Below are positions 7,337 to 17,886 of a stretch of 41,333 nt of DNA, in pieces. The translations under genes were made by a program, and so were the position numbers. How positions within the stretch are numbered: the first letter of the stretch is position 1; each line of letters starts with the position of its first letter. The stretch covers positions 494,057 to 535,389 of the forward strand of contig NZ_LKEH01000018.1 in NCBI RefSeq assembly GCF_001642795.1, written 5' to 3'. Below the pieces are notes generated by a model that saw nothing but the letters and a program-made list of their open reading frames with translations, was not told where the DNA came from and did no database searches. Source of the DNA: Pseudomonas viridiflava. GTDB taxonomy: Bacteria; Pseudomonadota; Gammaproteobacteria; Pseudomonadales; Pseudomonadaceae.

Positions 7337-7894
7337 ATGGATATCCGTCCCGACAGCGCGCTGATCCTGATCGACATGCAACAGGGCATCAATCATCCCA
7401 GGCTTGGGCGGCGCAACAACCCGCAGGCTGAAGCGTGCATGTCTGAGTTACTGTCAGCGTGGCGGGAAGCCGGACGTCCGGTCATTCATGTCAGGCACTT
7501 CTCTACCTCGCCTTCTTCGGTGTTCTGGCCCGAGCAGTCCGGCGTGGAATATCAGCCAGCCTTTGTGCCGCAGGCGGACGAGCGGGAACTGAGCAAGCAG
7601 GTGCCTGATGCATTTTGTGGATCGTTTCTGGAGATGTGGCTGCGTTCGGATGGGATCAGGCAGATGGTGATCGCAGGCGTTGTCACCAATAACTCGGTGG
7701 AATCCACGGCGCGCAGTGGGGGCAACCTGGGTTTTGAAGTCATCGTTGCGCACGACGCCTGCTTTACCTTCGATCAGACAGACTTTTTCGGTACACCGCG
7801 CAGCGCCGAAGACGTGCATGCAATGTCACTGGCCAATCTGCATGGCGAGTACGCGACAGTGCTGTCCACGGCGCAGATTCTCGATCAGCGCTGA
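7337..7894 (+). CDS. isochorismatase-fold hydrolase with Ser at the nucleophile position
   Basis: A 185-aa protein of the isochorismatase/cysteine-hydrolase family. Asp13 (LIDMQQGI) and Lys87 (SKQVPDAF) match two members of the catalytic triad. At the third position, where the family usually has Cys in a TNxCVExTAR context, this protein has VTNNSVESTAR, so Ser120. The rest of the core is normal (GNLGFEVIVAHDACFTF). A subfamily with TNNSVE is known to me, so this may be a conserved variant rather than a mutation. The substrate is unknown. The 3' end overlaps the convergent DUF3142 gene by 10 nt. Confidence 0.87.
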   Translation: MDIRPDSALILIDMQQGINHPRLGRRNNPQAEACMSELLSAWREAGRPVIHVRHFSTSPSSVFWPEQSGVEYQPAFVPQADERELSKQVPDAFCGSFLEMWLRSDGIRQMVIAGVVTNNSVESTARSGGNLGFEVIVAHDACFTFDQTDFFGTPRSAEDVHAMSLANLHGEYATVLSTAQILDQR

Positions 7895-8613
7895 GTCGGG
7901 GGATTCTGCAGGAAAACCACGTAACCCTTGAACCAGGGGCTGTCTTCCAGATAAGCCGGTGCCAGCCAGTCACCACCCTGAATCAGGCCGACCTTGAACG
8001 GAAGGCCGAGACGACCAAGGCGGGGCAGGTACGCCGCGTAATCCGGGATGCTGTGGCGGCCCTGATAGGTCTGCACCACCACTTCATCCACCACGCCTTT
8101 CAGTTGGCCGATGGCGGTGATGTCGGCATTGCTGCTCCAGTCCATCAGCCCGGTGATGCTCAATTGATAGTCTTCAGGCAGGCGCTGGCGCAGGTCGCGC
8201 AGGAAATCGACGTACTCATTCAGGTAGCGGGTGCGGGCGTCGAAGTCGATCTGGATGCCGATCACGTGGGTACCGGATGCTTTCCAGCGCTGAGCCTGAC
8301 CAAGCAGTTGCCGGTAGACAGCATCCGGCCAGCGCAGCGTGTGAGCACGGTAGACCAGCCACACCTGGTCCTGCGGCAAACGAGTCACCGAGACGCCTTG
8401 CGCGATGAAGCTGACACGTTGCTGCGGATCCCGGCGCGACGTGCTGACCTGGCCTTGCAGCACATACAGGGTCTTTGCCTGATCCATCACTGGCTGCGGC
8501 CTGACGCCTGCCCACAGCCAGAACGCATCGTAATCTTCGGCATTGACCGCTGCATCTGCCTGGCCGAGCGTCAAAAGACAAAGCAGGGCAAGGCAGTGCT
8601 GGAGCCTTTGCAT
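7885..8613 (-). CDS. exported DUF3142 protein
   Basis: A 242-aa protein with a Sec signal (MQRLQHCLALLCLLTLGQA). The mature part opens with DAFWLWAGVRPQPVMDQA and continues with IGIQIDFDARTRYL, LSITGLMDWSS, VVVQTYQGRHS and FKVGLIQGGDW. This pattern recalls DUF3142 and a TIM-barrel, glycoside-hydrolase-like fold, with acidic residues in IDFD. I know of no established function. Its ATG overlaps the stop of the upstream 731-aa gene (TAATG), so the two proteins are almost certainly translationally coupled and probably act together in the periplasm. It overlaps the isochorismatase-like gene tail to tail. Confidence 0.82.
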   Translation of the reverse strand: MQRLQHCLALLCLLTLGQADAAVNAEDYDAFWLWAGVRPQPVMDQAKTLYVLQGQVSTSRRDPQQRVSFIAQGVSVTRLPQDQVWLVYRAHTLRWPDAVYRQLLGQAQRWKASGTHVIGIQIDFDARTRYLNEYVDFLRDLRQRLPEDYQLSITGLMDWSSNADITAIGQLKGVVDEVVVQTYQGRHSIPDYAAYLPRLGRLGLPFKVGLIQGGDWLAPAYLEDSPWFKGYVVFLQNPPTQR

Positions 8614-10808
8614 TACCAGTAGTACTGCTGGGTCTGGCCCCATTGGGTGCTGGTGAAGTCCTTTTTCAACTGGCGGAACCAGCCCTTGCGCACAGAGGGT
8701 TCGACTTCCTTGCCACCGCACGTGTTGTAGCCAGACGGGCCGTAGCAGTTGACCGCCCTGTACAGCGCGTAGGCTTTTTCGTCACGCGGCGCCTTGGGGT
8801 TGGCGATGACGGTCTTGTAGCCTTCCAGTCGGGAAAACGCCTCACCACTGAAGCCCGGCGCACTGCCGCCCAGCGTATCGGCGTGGCGCTTGCTGTCCAG
8901 CGGCATGCCGTCGAGGCTGTTGGCCCGGATAAACTCGCCCATGCAGTTCAGCGCCTTGGGGTTCTTGGCATCGAGCTTCAACGCGGCGGCTGTCTGCACG
9001 ATGGCGGGGCAGGTGTAGCCGGATTCGGACGGGGTGCCCTGCCATTGAAACAGGCTCAACGAGGGACCTTTTTCGTACGTATAGCCCAAGGCGTAACCCA
9101 GTTTTTCTTCCGGCAGTTTTTCCGGAAGGCGCTTCAGGTCTTCGGCAAAGTCTGCATAGCGGTTGCGCATCAGGTCTTTGTACAGCAGGACGAACAACGC
9201 CGTGTTGCGCTCGGTCTCGGTCAGCCCTTGGGTGGTCTGCTGGCGCAGCAGGTCGGCATCGGCGACACGGCTGAGCAGGATGTAACGCACTTTGTCCGAC
9301 CGAATGGGCGAGTCGGCAGCAAACACGCTGGACAGCTGCTCATTACGCTCGAAACTCATGGCCAGCGCCAGTTCCAGTTGTTCGCGTTGCAGTGGTTGTG
9401 TGGCGCGGGGCAGCATCTCCAGCCACAGCGCTTGCGCGCCCTTGATGTCCTGACGTGCCTGCAATGCCAGGCCGCGCAGCAGGTGCTGGCTGAACGTCAG
9501 ATAGTCAAGGTGCTCGGGCAGCGCGGTAGGCAGGTGCTCAAGGGCTTGTTGTGGATCATCCAGGACGTACAGCGCCAGCGCGCCTTGCAGATAACGGTAG
9601 AGCTCGGGCTGGTCGGCAAACGAGGGTTCCTGGGTTTTCAGATCGGCTTCGCTCAATCTGGGGCTGGACGTTTCACGCATGCGAATCAGGTCGGTGATCG
9701 CCAGCATCCAGGGTGAGCGCAGGTTCTGTCTGTCGCTGCCCAGTACGGCCCGGTCCATTTCGATAACGAGTGGCTCAAGGTCGCCTGACGCCTTGCCTTG
9801 CTGCTTGAGCTGCCAGGCATAATCCTCGGCCAGTTTCACGTCATCGCCCGCCAGCCAGTGCACGCGCCGCAAAAGCCCTTGGGCCGAGTCTGCGTAATCG
9901 CCGTCGGGGTAGCTGTCCAGGTACTGTTTGAACGCCGTTTCGACGTCTGTAAGCGCGGATTTGTCGACCTTGTCGCGCTGCAGCTGGCTGTATTCGTCGA
10001 ACACGTCCTCCTGGGCACTGTTCAGTTTGGTGCGCGCGACCATGTAAACGGCGGTTTGCTTGAGCCACGGCTGCGGGCTGTCTACCAGCGCGGTGAAGCC
10101 TGTCAGTGCTTCGTCAAAGTTGCCGTTATAGAAGGCGCCGGCGGCGCGCAGGTACGTGGCGAATGCCTTGCCTGTCGCGGAGGCTATGGCCTTGGGTTGC
10201 AGGGCTTCCCGCGCATCGGCATCCCAGGCACAGGCACCCAGCATTTGCATGCGGCTCTCTGCCAGTGCCTTGCGTTCGGCATCCGTCAATTCGGTGCTGG
10301 CCAGAACCTGACTGATAAATGCCTGGGCGCTTTCATCGGAATTACTGCGGCAGCGACTGCCTTCGCCGGACAGAAACTCATCGCCTGCCGCAGGTGTATC
10401 GGCGCGCATCAGGCCCAGCTTTTCGAGCATGGCTGTCAGTGATGCTTGCGCCGCCGTAGCGGTTGGCTCGTCGGGCTTCACTTCCTCGGCGGTTTCTGCA
10501 GCCATTGCCAGATCGGTCGCGCCGAAGCGAAACAGCGAGAACGGTACGGCGCCAAACCCTTCTTCCCGCTCCAGGTTTTTCTCGCCTGACAACTGGAACG
10601 TCTTCAGTCCCTTGTCAGCCAACAGCAGGCGCAGATTCACCTCGCTGTCGTTGCCCGGGCTCAGGAACGGCAGGTTGCTGCACGCATCCAGGTCTTCCTT
10701 GAGCACCGTCCAGGAGGGGTAGCAGGAATCGTCGCCACTGGCATTGGCCTGATTGAGAAGGGCAGAGCCCACCATGACCGCTGTAAGGGTCAGCAACCGG
10801 GTACGCAT
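8613..10808 (-). CDS. large exported helical-repeat protein (TPR-like)
   Basis: A 731-aa protein with a signal peptide (MRTRLLTLTAVMVGSALLNQANA) and no lipobox. The mature part is alpha-helical with tetratricopeptide-like stretches, such as AGAFYNGNFDEALTGFTALV, AFKQYLDSYPDGDYADSAQG and GALALYVLDDPQQALEHLP. Paired Cys near both ends suggest disulfides (CYPSW...CSN; NCYGPSGYNTCGG). Homologues are sometimes annotated as outer-membrane assembly (YfiO-like) proteins because of the repeats, but it is far larger than BamD. It is coupled to the DUF3142 gene by TAATG. The start is the ATG at 10808; the frame upstream of it overlaps the helicase. The function is unknown, probably envelope scaffolding. 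Confidence 0.82.
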   Translation of the reverse strand: MRTRLLTLTAVMVGSALLNQANASGDDSCYPSWTVLKEDLDACSNLPFLSPGNDSEVNLRLLLADKGLKTFQLSGEKNLEREEGFGAVPFSLFRFGATDLAMAAETAEEVKPDEPTATAAQASLTAMLEKLGLMRADTPAAGDEFLSGEGSRCRSNSDESAQAFISQVLASTELTDAERKALAESRMQMLGACAWDADAREALQPKAIASATGKAFATYLRAAGAFYNGNFDEALTGFTALVDSPQPWLKQTAVYMVARTKLNSAQEDVFDEYSQLQRDKVDKSALTDVETAFKQYLDSYPDGDYADSAQGLLRRVHWLAGDDVKLAEDYAWQLKQQGKASGDLEPLVIEMDRAVLGSDRQNLRSPWMLAITDLIRMRETSSPRLSEADLKTQEPSFADQPELYRYLQGALALYVLDDPQQALEHLPTALPEHLDYLTFSQHLLRGLALQARQDIKGAQALWLEMLPRATQPLQREQLELALAMSFERNEQLSSVFAADSPIRSDKVRYILLSRVADADLLRQQTTQGLTETERNTALFVLLYKDLMRNRYADFAEDLKRLPEKLPEEKLGYALGYTYEKGPSLSLFQWQGTPSESGYTCPAIVQTAAALKLDAKNPKALNCMGEFIRANSLDGMPLDSKRHADTLGGSAPGFSGEAFSRLEGYKTVIANPKAPRDEKAYALYRAVNCYGPSGYNTCGGKEVEPSVRKGWFRQLKKDFTSTQWGQTQQYYW

Positions 10809-10823
10809 GAGAAGTCCTTTAGT

Positions 10824-10869
10824 CGAGGGTACAAGCGCTGCCGATAGTAGCTCAGTGCCTGTACCCTCG
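10824..10869. other. 10-bp inverted repeat between helicase and repeat-protein genes
   Basis: CGAGGGTACA (10824-10833) and TGTACCCTCG (10860-10869) are perfect complements with a 26-nt spacer. There is no T tract on the minus strand, so it is not an ordinary terminator. It could be an operator or leader hairpin controlling the repeat-protein/DUF3142 pair. Confidence 0.5.
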
Positions 10870-10873
10870 GCTG

Positions 10874-13618
<2,745 letters not shown>

Positions 13619-13650
13619 GTTAAAAAAAGCCCTACGCCGCAGCGATGCTC

Positions 13651-13680
13651 AAAAAGAAAGGGAGCACGCCTGTGCTCCTT
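13651..13680 (-). terminator. terminator after csiV
   Basis: Stem GGAGCAC/GTGCTCC with a 4-nt loop. On the minus strand it is followed by the T-rich tail CTTTCTTTTT. It ends the mfd-csiV unit and lies just ahead of the helicase start. Confidence 0.75.
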
Positions 13681-13693
13681 GAATACGTAACGA

Positions 13694-14218
13694 TCACAGT
13701 GGAGAGACTTTGATCAGCAGCGCCAGATTGCCGTTATCCAGGTAATTCAGCCCGCCATTCTTGACCCTGGCGGTCTGCTTCAGGCGCTCGCTGTTGAGGA
13801 CCACGCCATGCGGGTCCAGCTGGTTGACCCAGAACTGCGCATCGATGTCGGTGAAACGATCCAATGCCAGGCTCACCGTGCCCTCGATGGGGAAGTGGCC
13901 GAGCTGTTCTTTACCACTGGCGACGGCAATTTTAACGGGCTCGGTGCCAATCGTCTGCTGCCAGGCGCGCTGCATCAGCACCTCATAGTTGCCACTGCCC
14001 TGCAATTTGGCGACCAGATCGTTGAGCGCCGGACTGCGCTCATCGGCTGCGGCGATTTTCTGCGCGCCGGCGTCCCAGTCTTCGGGCGCGAGCTGACGCG
14101 TGGCTGCCGGTTCTCCGCTCTGACGGAACAGGATCAGCTCCACCTGATAGGTGCCCTCGGCAAAGGCGCCCGGCGCGACGAGCACCAGCAGCAGGGACAA
14201 TGAGCGAAACAGACGCAT
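13694..14218 (-). CDS. csiV: CsiV-family periplasmic protein
   Basis: A 174-aa protein with a signal peptide (MRLFRSLSLLLVLVAPGAFA) followed by EGTYQVELILFRQ, the family's opening strand. The C-terminal part, LDRFTDIDAQFWVNQ, matches CsiV proteins. The founding member in Shewanella is needed for envelope integrity and binds peptidoglycan; that role is transferred by family only. The ATG at 14218 is preferred over an in-frame TTG at 14233 because AAGGAT precedes it and the signal peptide is then complete. It starts 11 nt after the mfd stop and is certainly co-transcribed with mfd. Confidence 0.8.
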   Translation of the reverse strand: MRLFRSLSLLLVLVAPGAFAEGTYQVELILFRQSGEPAATRQLAPEDWDAGAQKIAAADERSPALNDLVAKLQGSGNYEVLMQRAWQQTIGTEPVKIAVASGKEQLGHFPIEGTVSLALDRFTDIDAQFWVNQLDPHGVVLNSERLKQTARVKNGGLNYLDNGNLALLIKVSPL

Positions 14219-14229
14219 GGATGAATCCT

Positions 14230-17200
14230 TCAAGCAGTTGTCGGGGTCAGGCGCTCAAGCAGCGCTTCGATCGTGTTGAAACGCTCATCTGCGCGCTCCA
14301 TCGGCACCATGAACTTGAACAGTGTGGCGCCTTCGAACTTGTAACGGTTGGGCTGGCTCTGGATCAGCTTGATCAGGGTCAGCGGGTCGACCGGCGTTTC
14401 GGCGGCAAACTCGATGCGTCCGCCTTGCGGCCCGGCGTCGATCTTGCGAATGCCCAGTTGCTCGGCGCGCAGTTTGAGTTGCGTGATCCGCACCAGCGCC
14501 TTGGTCGGCTCCGGCAACAGGCCGAAGCGGTCGATCATCTCGACCTGCAGGTCCTTCAAACCATCCTCGTCGGCGGCATTGGCAATGCGCTTGTAGAGAA
14601 TCAGGCGGGTATGCACATCGGGCAGGTAGGCCTCGGGAATCAGCGCAGGCACGCGCAGGTTGATTTCCGGTCCGCCGCCCAGCGGCTGGTCGAGGTTGGG
14701 CTGTTCGCCCTTGCGAATCGACTTCACCGCACGTTCGAGCATTTCCATGTACAGGGTGAAACCCACGGCCTGGATCTGGCCGCTCTGGCCATCGCCCAGC
14801 AGTTCGCCCGCGCCACGGATTTCCAGGTCGTTGGTGGCAAGCACAAAGCCTGCGCCAAGGTCCTGGGTGTTGGCGATGGCTTCCAGACGCTTCTCGGCAT
14901 CACGGGTGACCTGCTTGCGTGGCGGCGTCAGCAGATAGGCATAGGCCTGGTGGTGACTGCGTCCGACACGGCCGCGCAACTGGTGCAGTTGCGCCAGGCC
15001 GAACTTGTCGGCGCGCTCGATGATGATGGTGTTGGCGCTCGGTACGTCGATGCCGGTCTCGATGATGGTCGAGGCGATCAGGACGTTGAAGCGCTTGTGG
15101 TAGAAGTCGCTCATCACCTGTTCGAGTTCACGCTCGCGCATCTGGCCGTGGCCGATGCCGATACGCGCTTCGGGCACCAGTTCGGCGAGGTCGGCGGCGC
15201 ATTTCTCGATGGTCTTGACGTCGTTGTGCAGGTAGTAGACCTGGCCGCCGCGCAGCAGCTCGCGCAGCAGTGCTTCCTTGATCGTGGGCTTGTTCTGCTC
15301 CATGACGAAGGTGCGCACCGACAGCCTGCGCGCCGGAGGCGTGGCGATGATCGACAGGTCGCGCATGCCCGACACCGCCATGTTCAGCGTGCGCGGAATA
15401 GGCGTCGCAGTCAGGGTCAGAATGTCGACTTCGCTGCGCAGGGCCTTGAGCTGTTCTTTCTGACGAACACCGAAACGGTGCTCTTCGTCGATGATGACCA
15501 GCCCCAGATTCTTGATCTTCACGTCGTCCTGCAGCAGCTTGTGCGTGCCGATGACGATGTCGATCTTGCCTTCGGCCAGATCGGCGACGGCGGCGCTGAC
15601 TTCCTTGGCCGACTTGAAGCGGCTCATGACTTCGACAGTCACTGGCCAGTCGGCGAAACGGTCGCGGAAACTGTTGTAGTGCTGTTGGGCGAGCAGGGTG
15701 GTCGGCACCAGAATCGCAACCTGACGCCCGCCGTGAACGGCGATGAATGCGGCGCGCATGGCGACTTCGGTCTTGCCGAAGCCCACGTCGCCGCAGACCA
15801 GACGATCCATGGGTTTGGGCGCGAGCATGTCGGCGCGCACGGCCTCGATGGTCGTCTGTTGATCCGGCGTCTCTTCAAACGGGAAGCCTGCGCTGAAGGT
15901 CGCGTAATCGGCTTTCGGATCGGCGAACGCGTAGCCTTCGCGAGCGGCGCGGCGGGCATAGATGTCGAGCAGCTCGGCGGCCACATCGCGCACTTGCTCG
16001 GCGGCCTTGCGCTTGGCTTTCTGCCAGGTTTCCGAACCCAGGCGGTGCAGCGGTGCCATTTCGTCGTCGCTGCCGGTGTAGCGTGCAATCAGGTGCAGGT
16101 TGGCGACCGGGACGTACAGCTTGGCGTCCTCGGCGTACGCCAGCATCAGGAACTCGGCGACCTGATTCTCGACTTCAAGTGTTGCCAGCCCCAGGTAGCG
16201 CCCGACACCGTGGTCGATGTGCACCACCGGCGCGCCTTCGCGCAGCTCGGTCAGGTTCTTGATGACTGCGTCGTTATTGCCGCCATCGGTGCGTTTCTCG
16301 CGCCGACGGCGTTGCATGACTCGCTGGCCGAACAGCGGGCTCTCGGCAACCAGCGCAAGGGCCGGGTCTTCCAGCAGCAACCCTTCGTCCAGCGGCGCGA
16401 TGGTGATCGCCAGCCGGTCCTTGCCGTCCACGAAGTCGAGCCAGCTGTCGACCGTCTTCGGCCGCAGCTTGAGGCGCTCCAGCAACTCCAGCAGCACTTC
16501 CCGGCGACCCGCCGATTCAGCGGTGAACAGCACGCGACCGGGGAATTCATCGAGGAATTTCGACAGCGCGGCCAGCGGCTGGACCGCCTTGGCTTCAATA
16601 GCCAGGTCCGGCAGGCTCTGCGCGGGGAAACGCGAGCGTTCGCCACCGGCTTCGATGTCCTGCTGGCTGGCAACGACGCGCGGCCAGTTTTTCAGGCGCG
16701 CGAAACAGTCTTCCACTGGCAGGAACAGTTCGGCGGGTGGCAGCAAGGGGCGCGACGGGTCTACACGCCGCTCTTCGTAGCGGTTGCGCACGTCTTTCCA
16801 GAAATTTTCCGCCGCCTGTTCAATGCCCGGCAGCGAGAACACCTGAGTGTCCTGCGGCAGGTAGTCGAACAGGGTCGAGGTTTCCTCGAAGAACAGCGGG
16901 ATGTAGTACTCGATACCGGCAGGCGTGATGCCGCTGCTCAAGTCCTGGAAAATCGGGCTGCGACGGAAGTCCACGTCGAAGCGCTCACGGAAGCGTGCCT
17001 TGAAGCGGGTGACTTCTTCTTTCTTCAGCGGGAATTCACGTGCAGGCAGCAGGCGTACCGATTCGACCTTCTCGATGGAACGCTGCGTGTCCGGGTCGAA
17101 GGTGCGCAGGGTTTCGATCTCGTCGTCGAACAGGTCGATGCGGTAAGGCACCTTGCTGCCCATCGGGAACAGATCGATCAGCGCGCCGCGTACCGTGAAC

Positions 17201-17682
17201 TCGCCATGCTCGTAGACCGTGTCCACGTAGCGATAACCGCTGGCTTCCAGACGGGTGCGCATGGCCTCGACATCGAGCTTCTGGCCGACGTCCAGCACCA
17301 GGCTGCTGCCCAGCAGGAATTTGGTCGGCGCCAGTCTGTGTAGGGCCGTGGTGATCGGTACTACCAGAACACCATGTTCCAGTTCCGGCAGGCGATACAG
17401 GCTGGCGATACGCTGGGAAATGATGTCCTGGTGCGGCGAGAACAGATCGTAGGGCAGGGTTTCCCAGTCCGGGAAGTGCAGAACCGGCAGCGTGGGCGCG
17501 AAGAACTTCAGCTCCTGTTCCAGCCGCTCGGCACTCTGGCTGTCGGCGGTCAGAAGCAGGGTGAAGCGCTTGGCAGCGCTGGCAGCCTCGGCGATTGCCA
17601 GGCTCAGTGCGGCACCGGGAAGATTGCCCCAGTGGTGTTTGCCTGCAGCGGCAGAAAGAAGCGGTAGACGCAGAACTGGCAC
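14230..17682 (-). CDS. mfd: transcription-repair coupling factor Mfd
   Basis: A 1150-aa ATP-dependent translocase that removes stalled RNA polymerase and recruits UvrA. Domains in order: a UvrB-like region (N-terminal 350 residues), an RNA-polymerase interaction domain (around HIDHGVGRYLGL and following), a superfamily 2 motor with Walker A GDVGFGKTE and DEEH (IIDEEHRFGV), the TRG region (YAYLLTPPRKQVTRDAEKRL) and the C-terminal TRCF domain. Length equals that of E. coli Mfd (1148). The start is a GTG (MPVLRLPLLS). It is divergent from gap and followed by csiV at 11 nt. No damage to any motif is seen. Confidence 0.97.
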   Translation of the reverse strand: MPVLRLPLLSAAAGKHHWGNLPGAALSLAIAEAASAAKRFTLLLTADSQSAERLEQELKFFAPTLPVLHFPDWETLPYDLFSPHQDIISQRIASLYRLPELEHGVLVVPITTALHRLAPTKFLLGSSLVLDVGQKLDVEAMRTRLEASGYRYVDTVYEHGEFTVRGALIDLFPMGSKVPYRIDLFDDEIETLRTFDPDTQRSIEKVESVRLLPAREFPLKKEEVTRFKARFRERFDVDFRRSPIFQDLSSGITPAGIEYYIPLFFEETSTLFDYLPQDTQVFSLPGIEQAAENFWKDVRNRYEERRVDPSRPLLPPAELFLPVEDCFARLKNWPRVVASQQDIEAGGERSRFPAQSLPDLAIEAKAVQPLAALSKFLDEFPGRVLFTAESAGRREVLLELLERLKLRPKTVDSWLDFVDGKDRLAITIAPLDEGLLLEDPALALVAESPLFGQRVMQRRRREKRTDGGNNDAVIKNLTELREGAPVVHIDHGVGRYLGLATLEVENQVAEFLMLAYAEDAKLYVPVANLHLIARYTGSDDEMAPLHRLGSETWQKAKRKAAEQVRDVAAELLDIYARRAAREGYAFADPKADYATFSAGFPFEETPDQQTTIEAVRADMLAPKPMDRLVCGDVGFGKTEVAMRAAFIAVHGGRQVAILVPTTLLAQQHYNSFRDRFADWPVTVEVMSRFKSAKEVSAAVADLAEGKIDIVIGTHKLLQDDVKIKNLGLVIIDEEHRFGVRQKEQLKALRSEVDILTLTATPIPRTLNMAVSGMRDLSIIATPPARRLSVRTFVMEQNKPTIKEALLRELLRGGQVYYLHNDVKTIEKCAADLAELVPEARIGIGHGQMRERELEQVMSDFYHKRFNVLIASTIIETGIDVPSANTIIIERADKFGLAQLHQLRGRVGRSHHQAYAYLLTPPRKQVTRDAEKRLEAIANTQDLGAGFVLATNDLEIRGAGELLGDGQSGQIQAVGFTLYMEMLERAVKSIRKGEQPNLDQPLGGGPEINLRVPALIPEAYLPDVHTRLILYKRIANAADEDGLKDLQVEMIDRFGLLPEPTKALVRITQLKLRAEQLGIRKIDAGPQGGRIEFAAETPVDPLTLIKLIQSQPNRYKFEGATLFKFMVPMERADERFNTIEALLERLTPTTA

Positions 17683-17818
17683 GGAAGGTCAGGCTCCAGG
17701 CGTTGCGACAGGGGCGGCGATTGTAGCGGGGGAAGGTGGTGGCTGTCAGTTTTCCAGTCCATTACCGCGTATTTACGGGCCGAAATTATGTAGTGCGTAA
17801 CGATCTGACAGTCGCGCA

Positions 17819-17847
17819 TTGCTCATAAACACTGGCTTGGTCATAAT
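17819..17847 (+). promoter_or_regulatory. promoter of gap
   Basis: TTGCTC and CATAAT are separated by exactly 17 nt, and the -10 element ends 39 nt before the GTG start. No HexR-type TTGT-N7/8-ACAA site is evident. Confidence 0.5.
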
Positions 17848-17886
17848 GTAGCCCCTTTTTTCAGCCCCTACATGTGGAAGGTTCCC

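Noticed and set aside
14200..17343. A 1047-codon open frame on the plus strand opposite mfd
   Set aside because: Antisense shadow of the GC-rich mfd gene; composition (Gln/His/Arg/Val-rich) and lack of any family signature show it is not a gene.
17690..17886. HexR operator upstream of gap
   Set aside because: No TTGT-N7/8-ACAA site found between mfd and gap.
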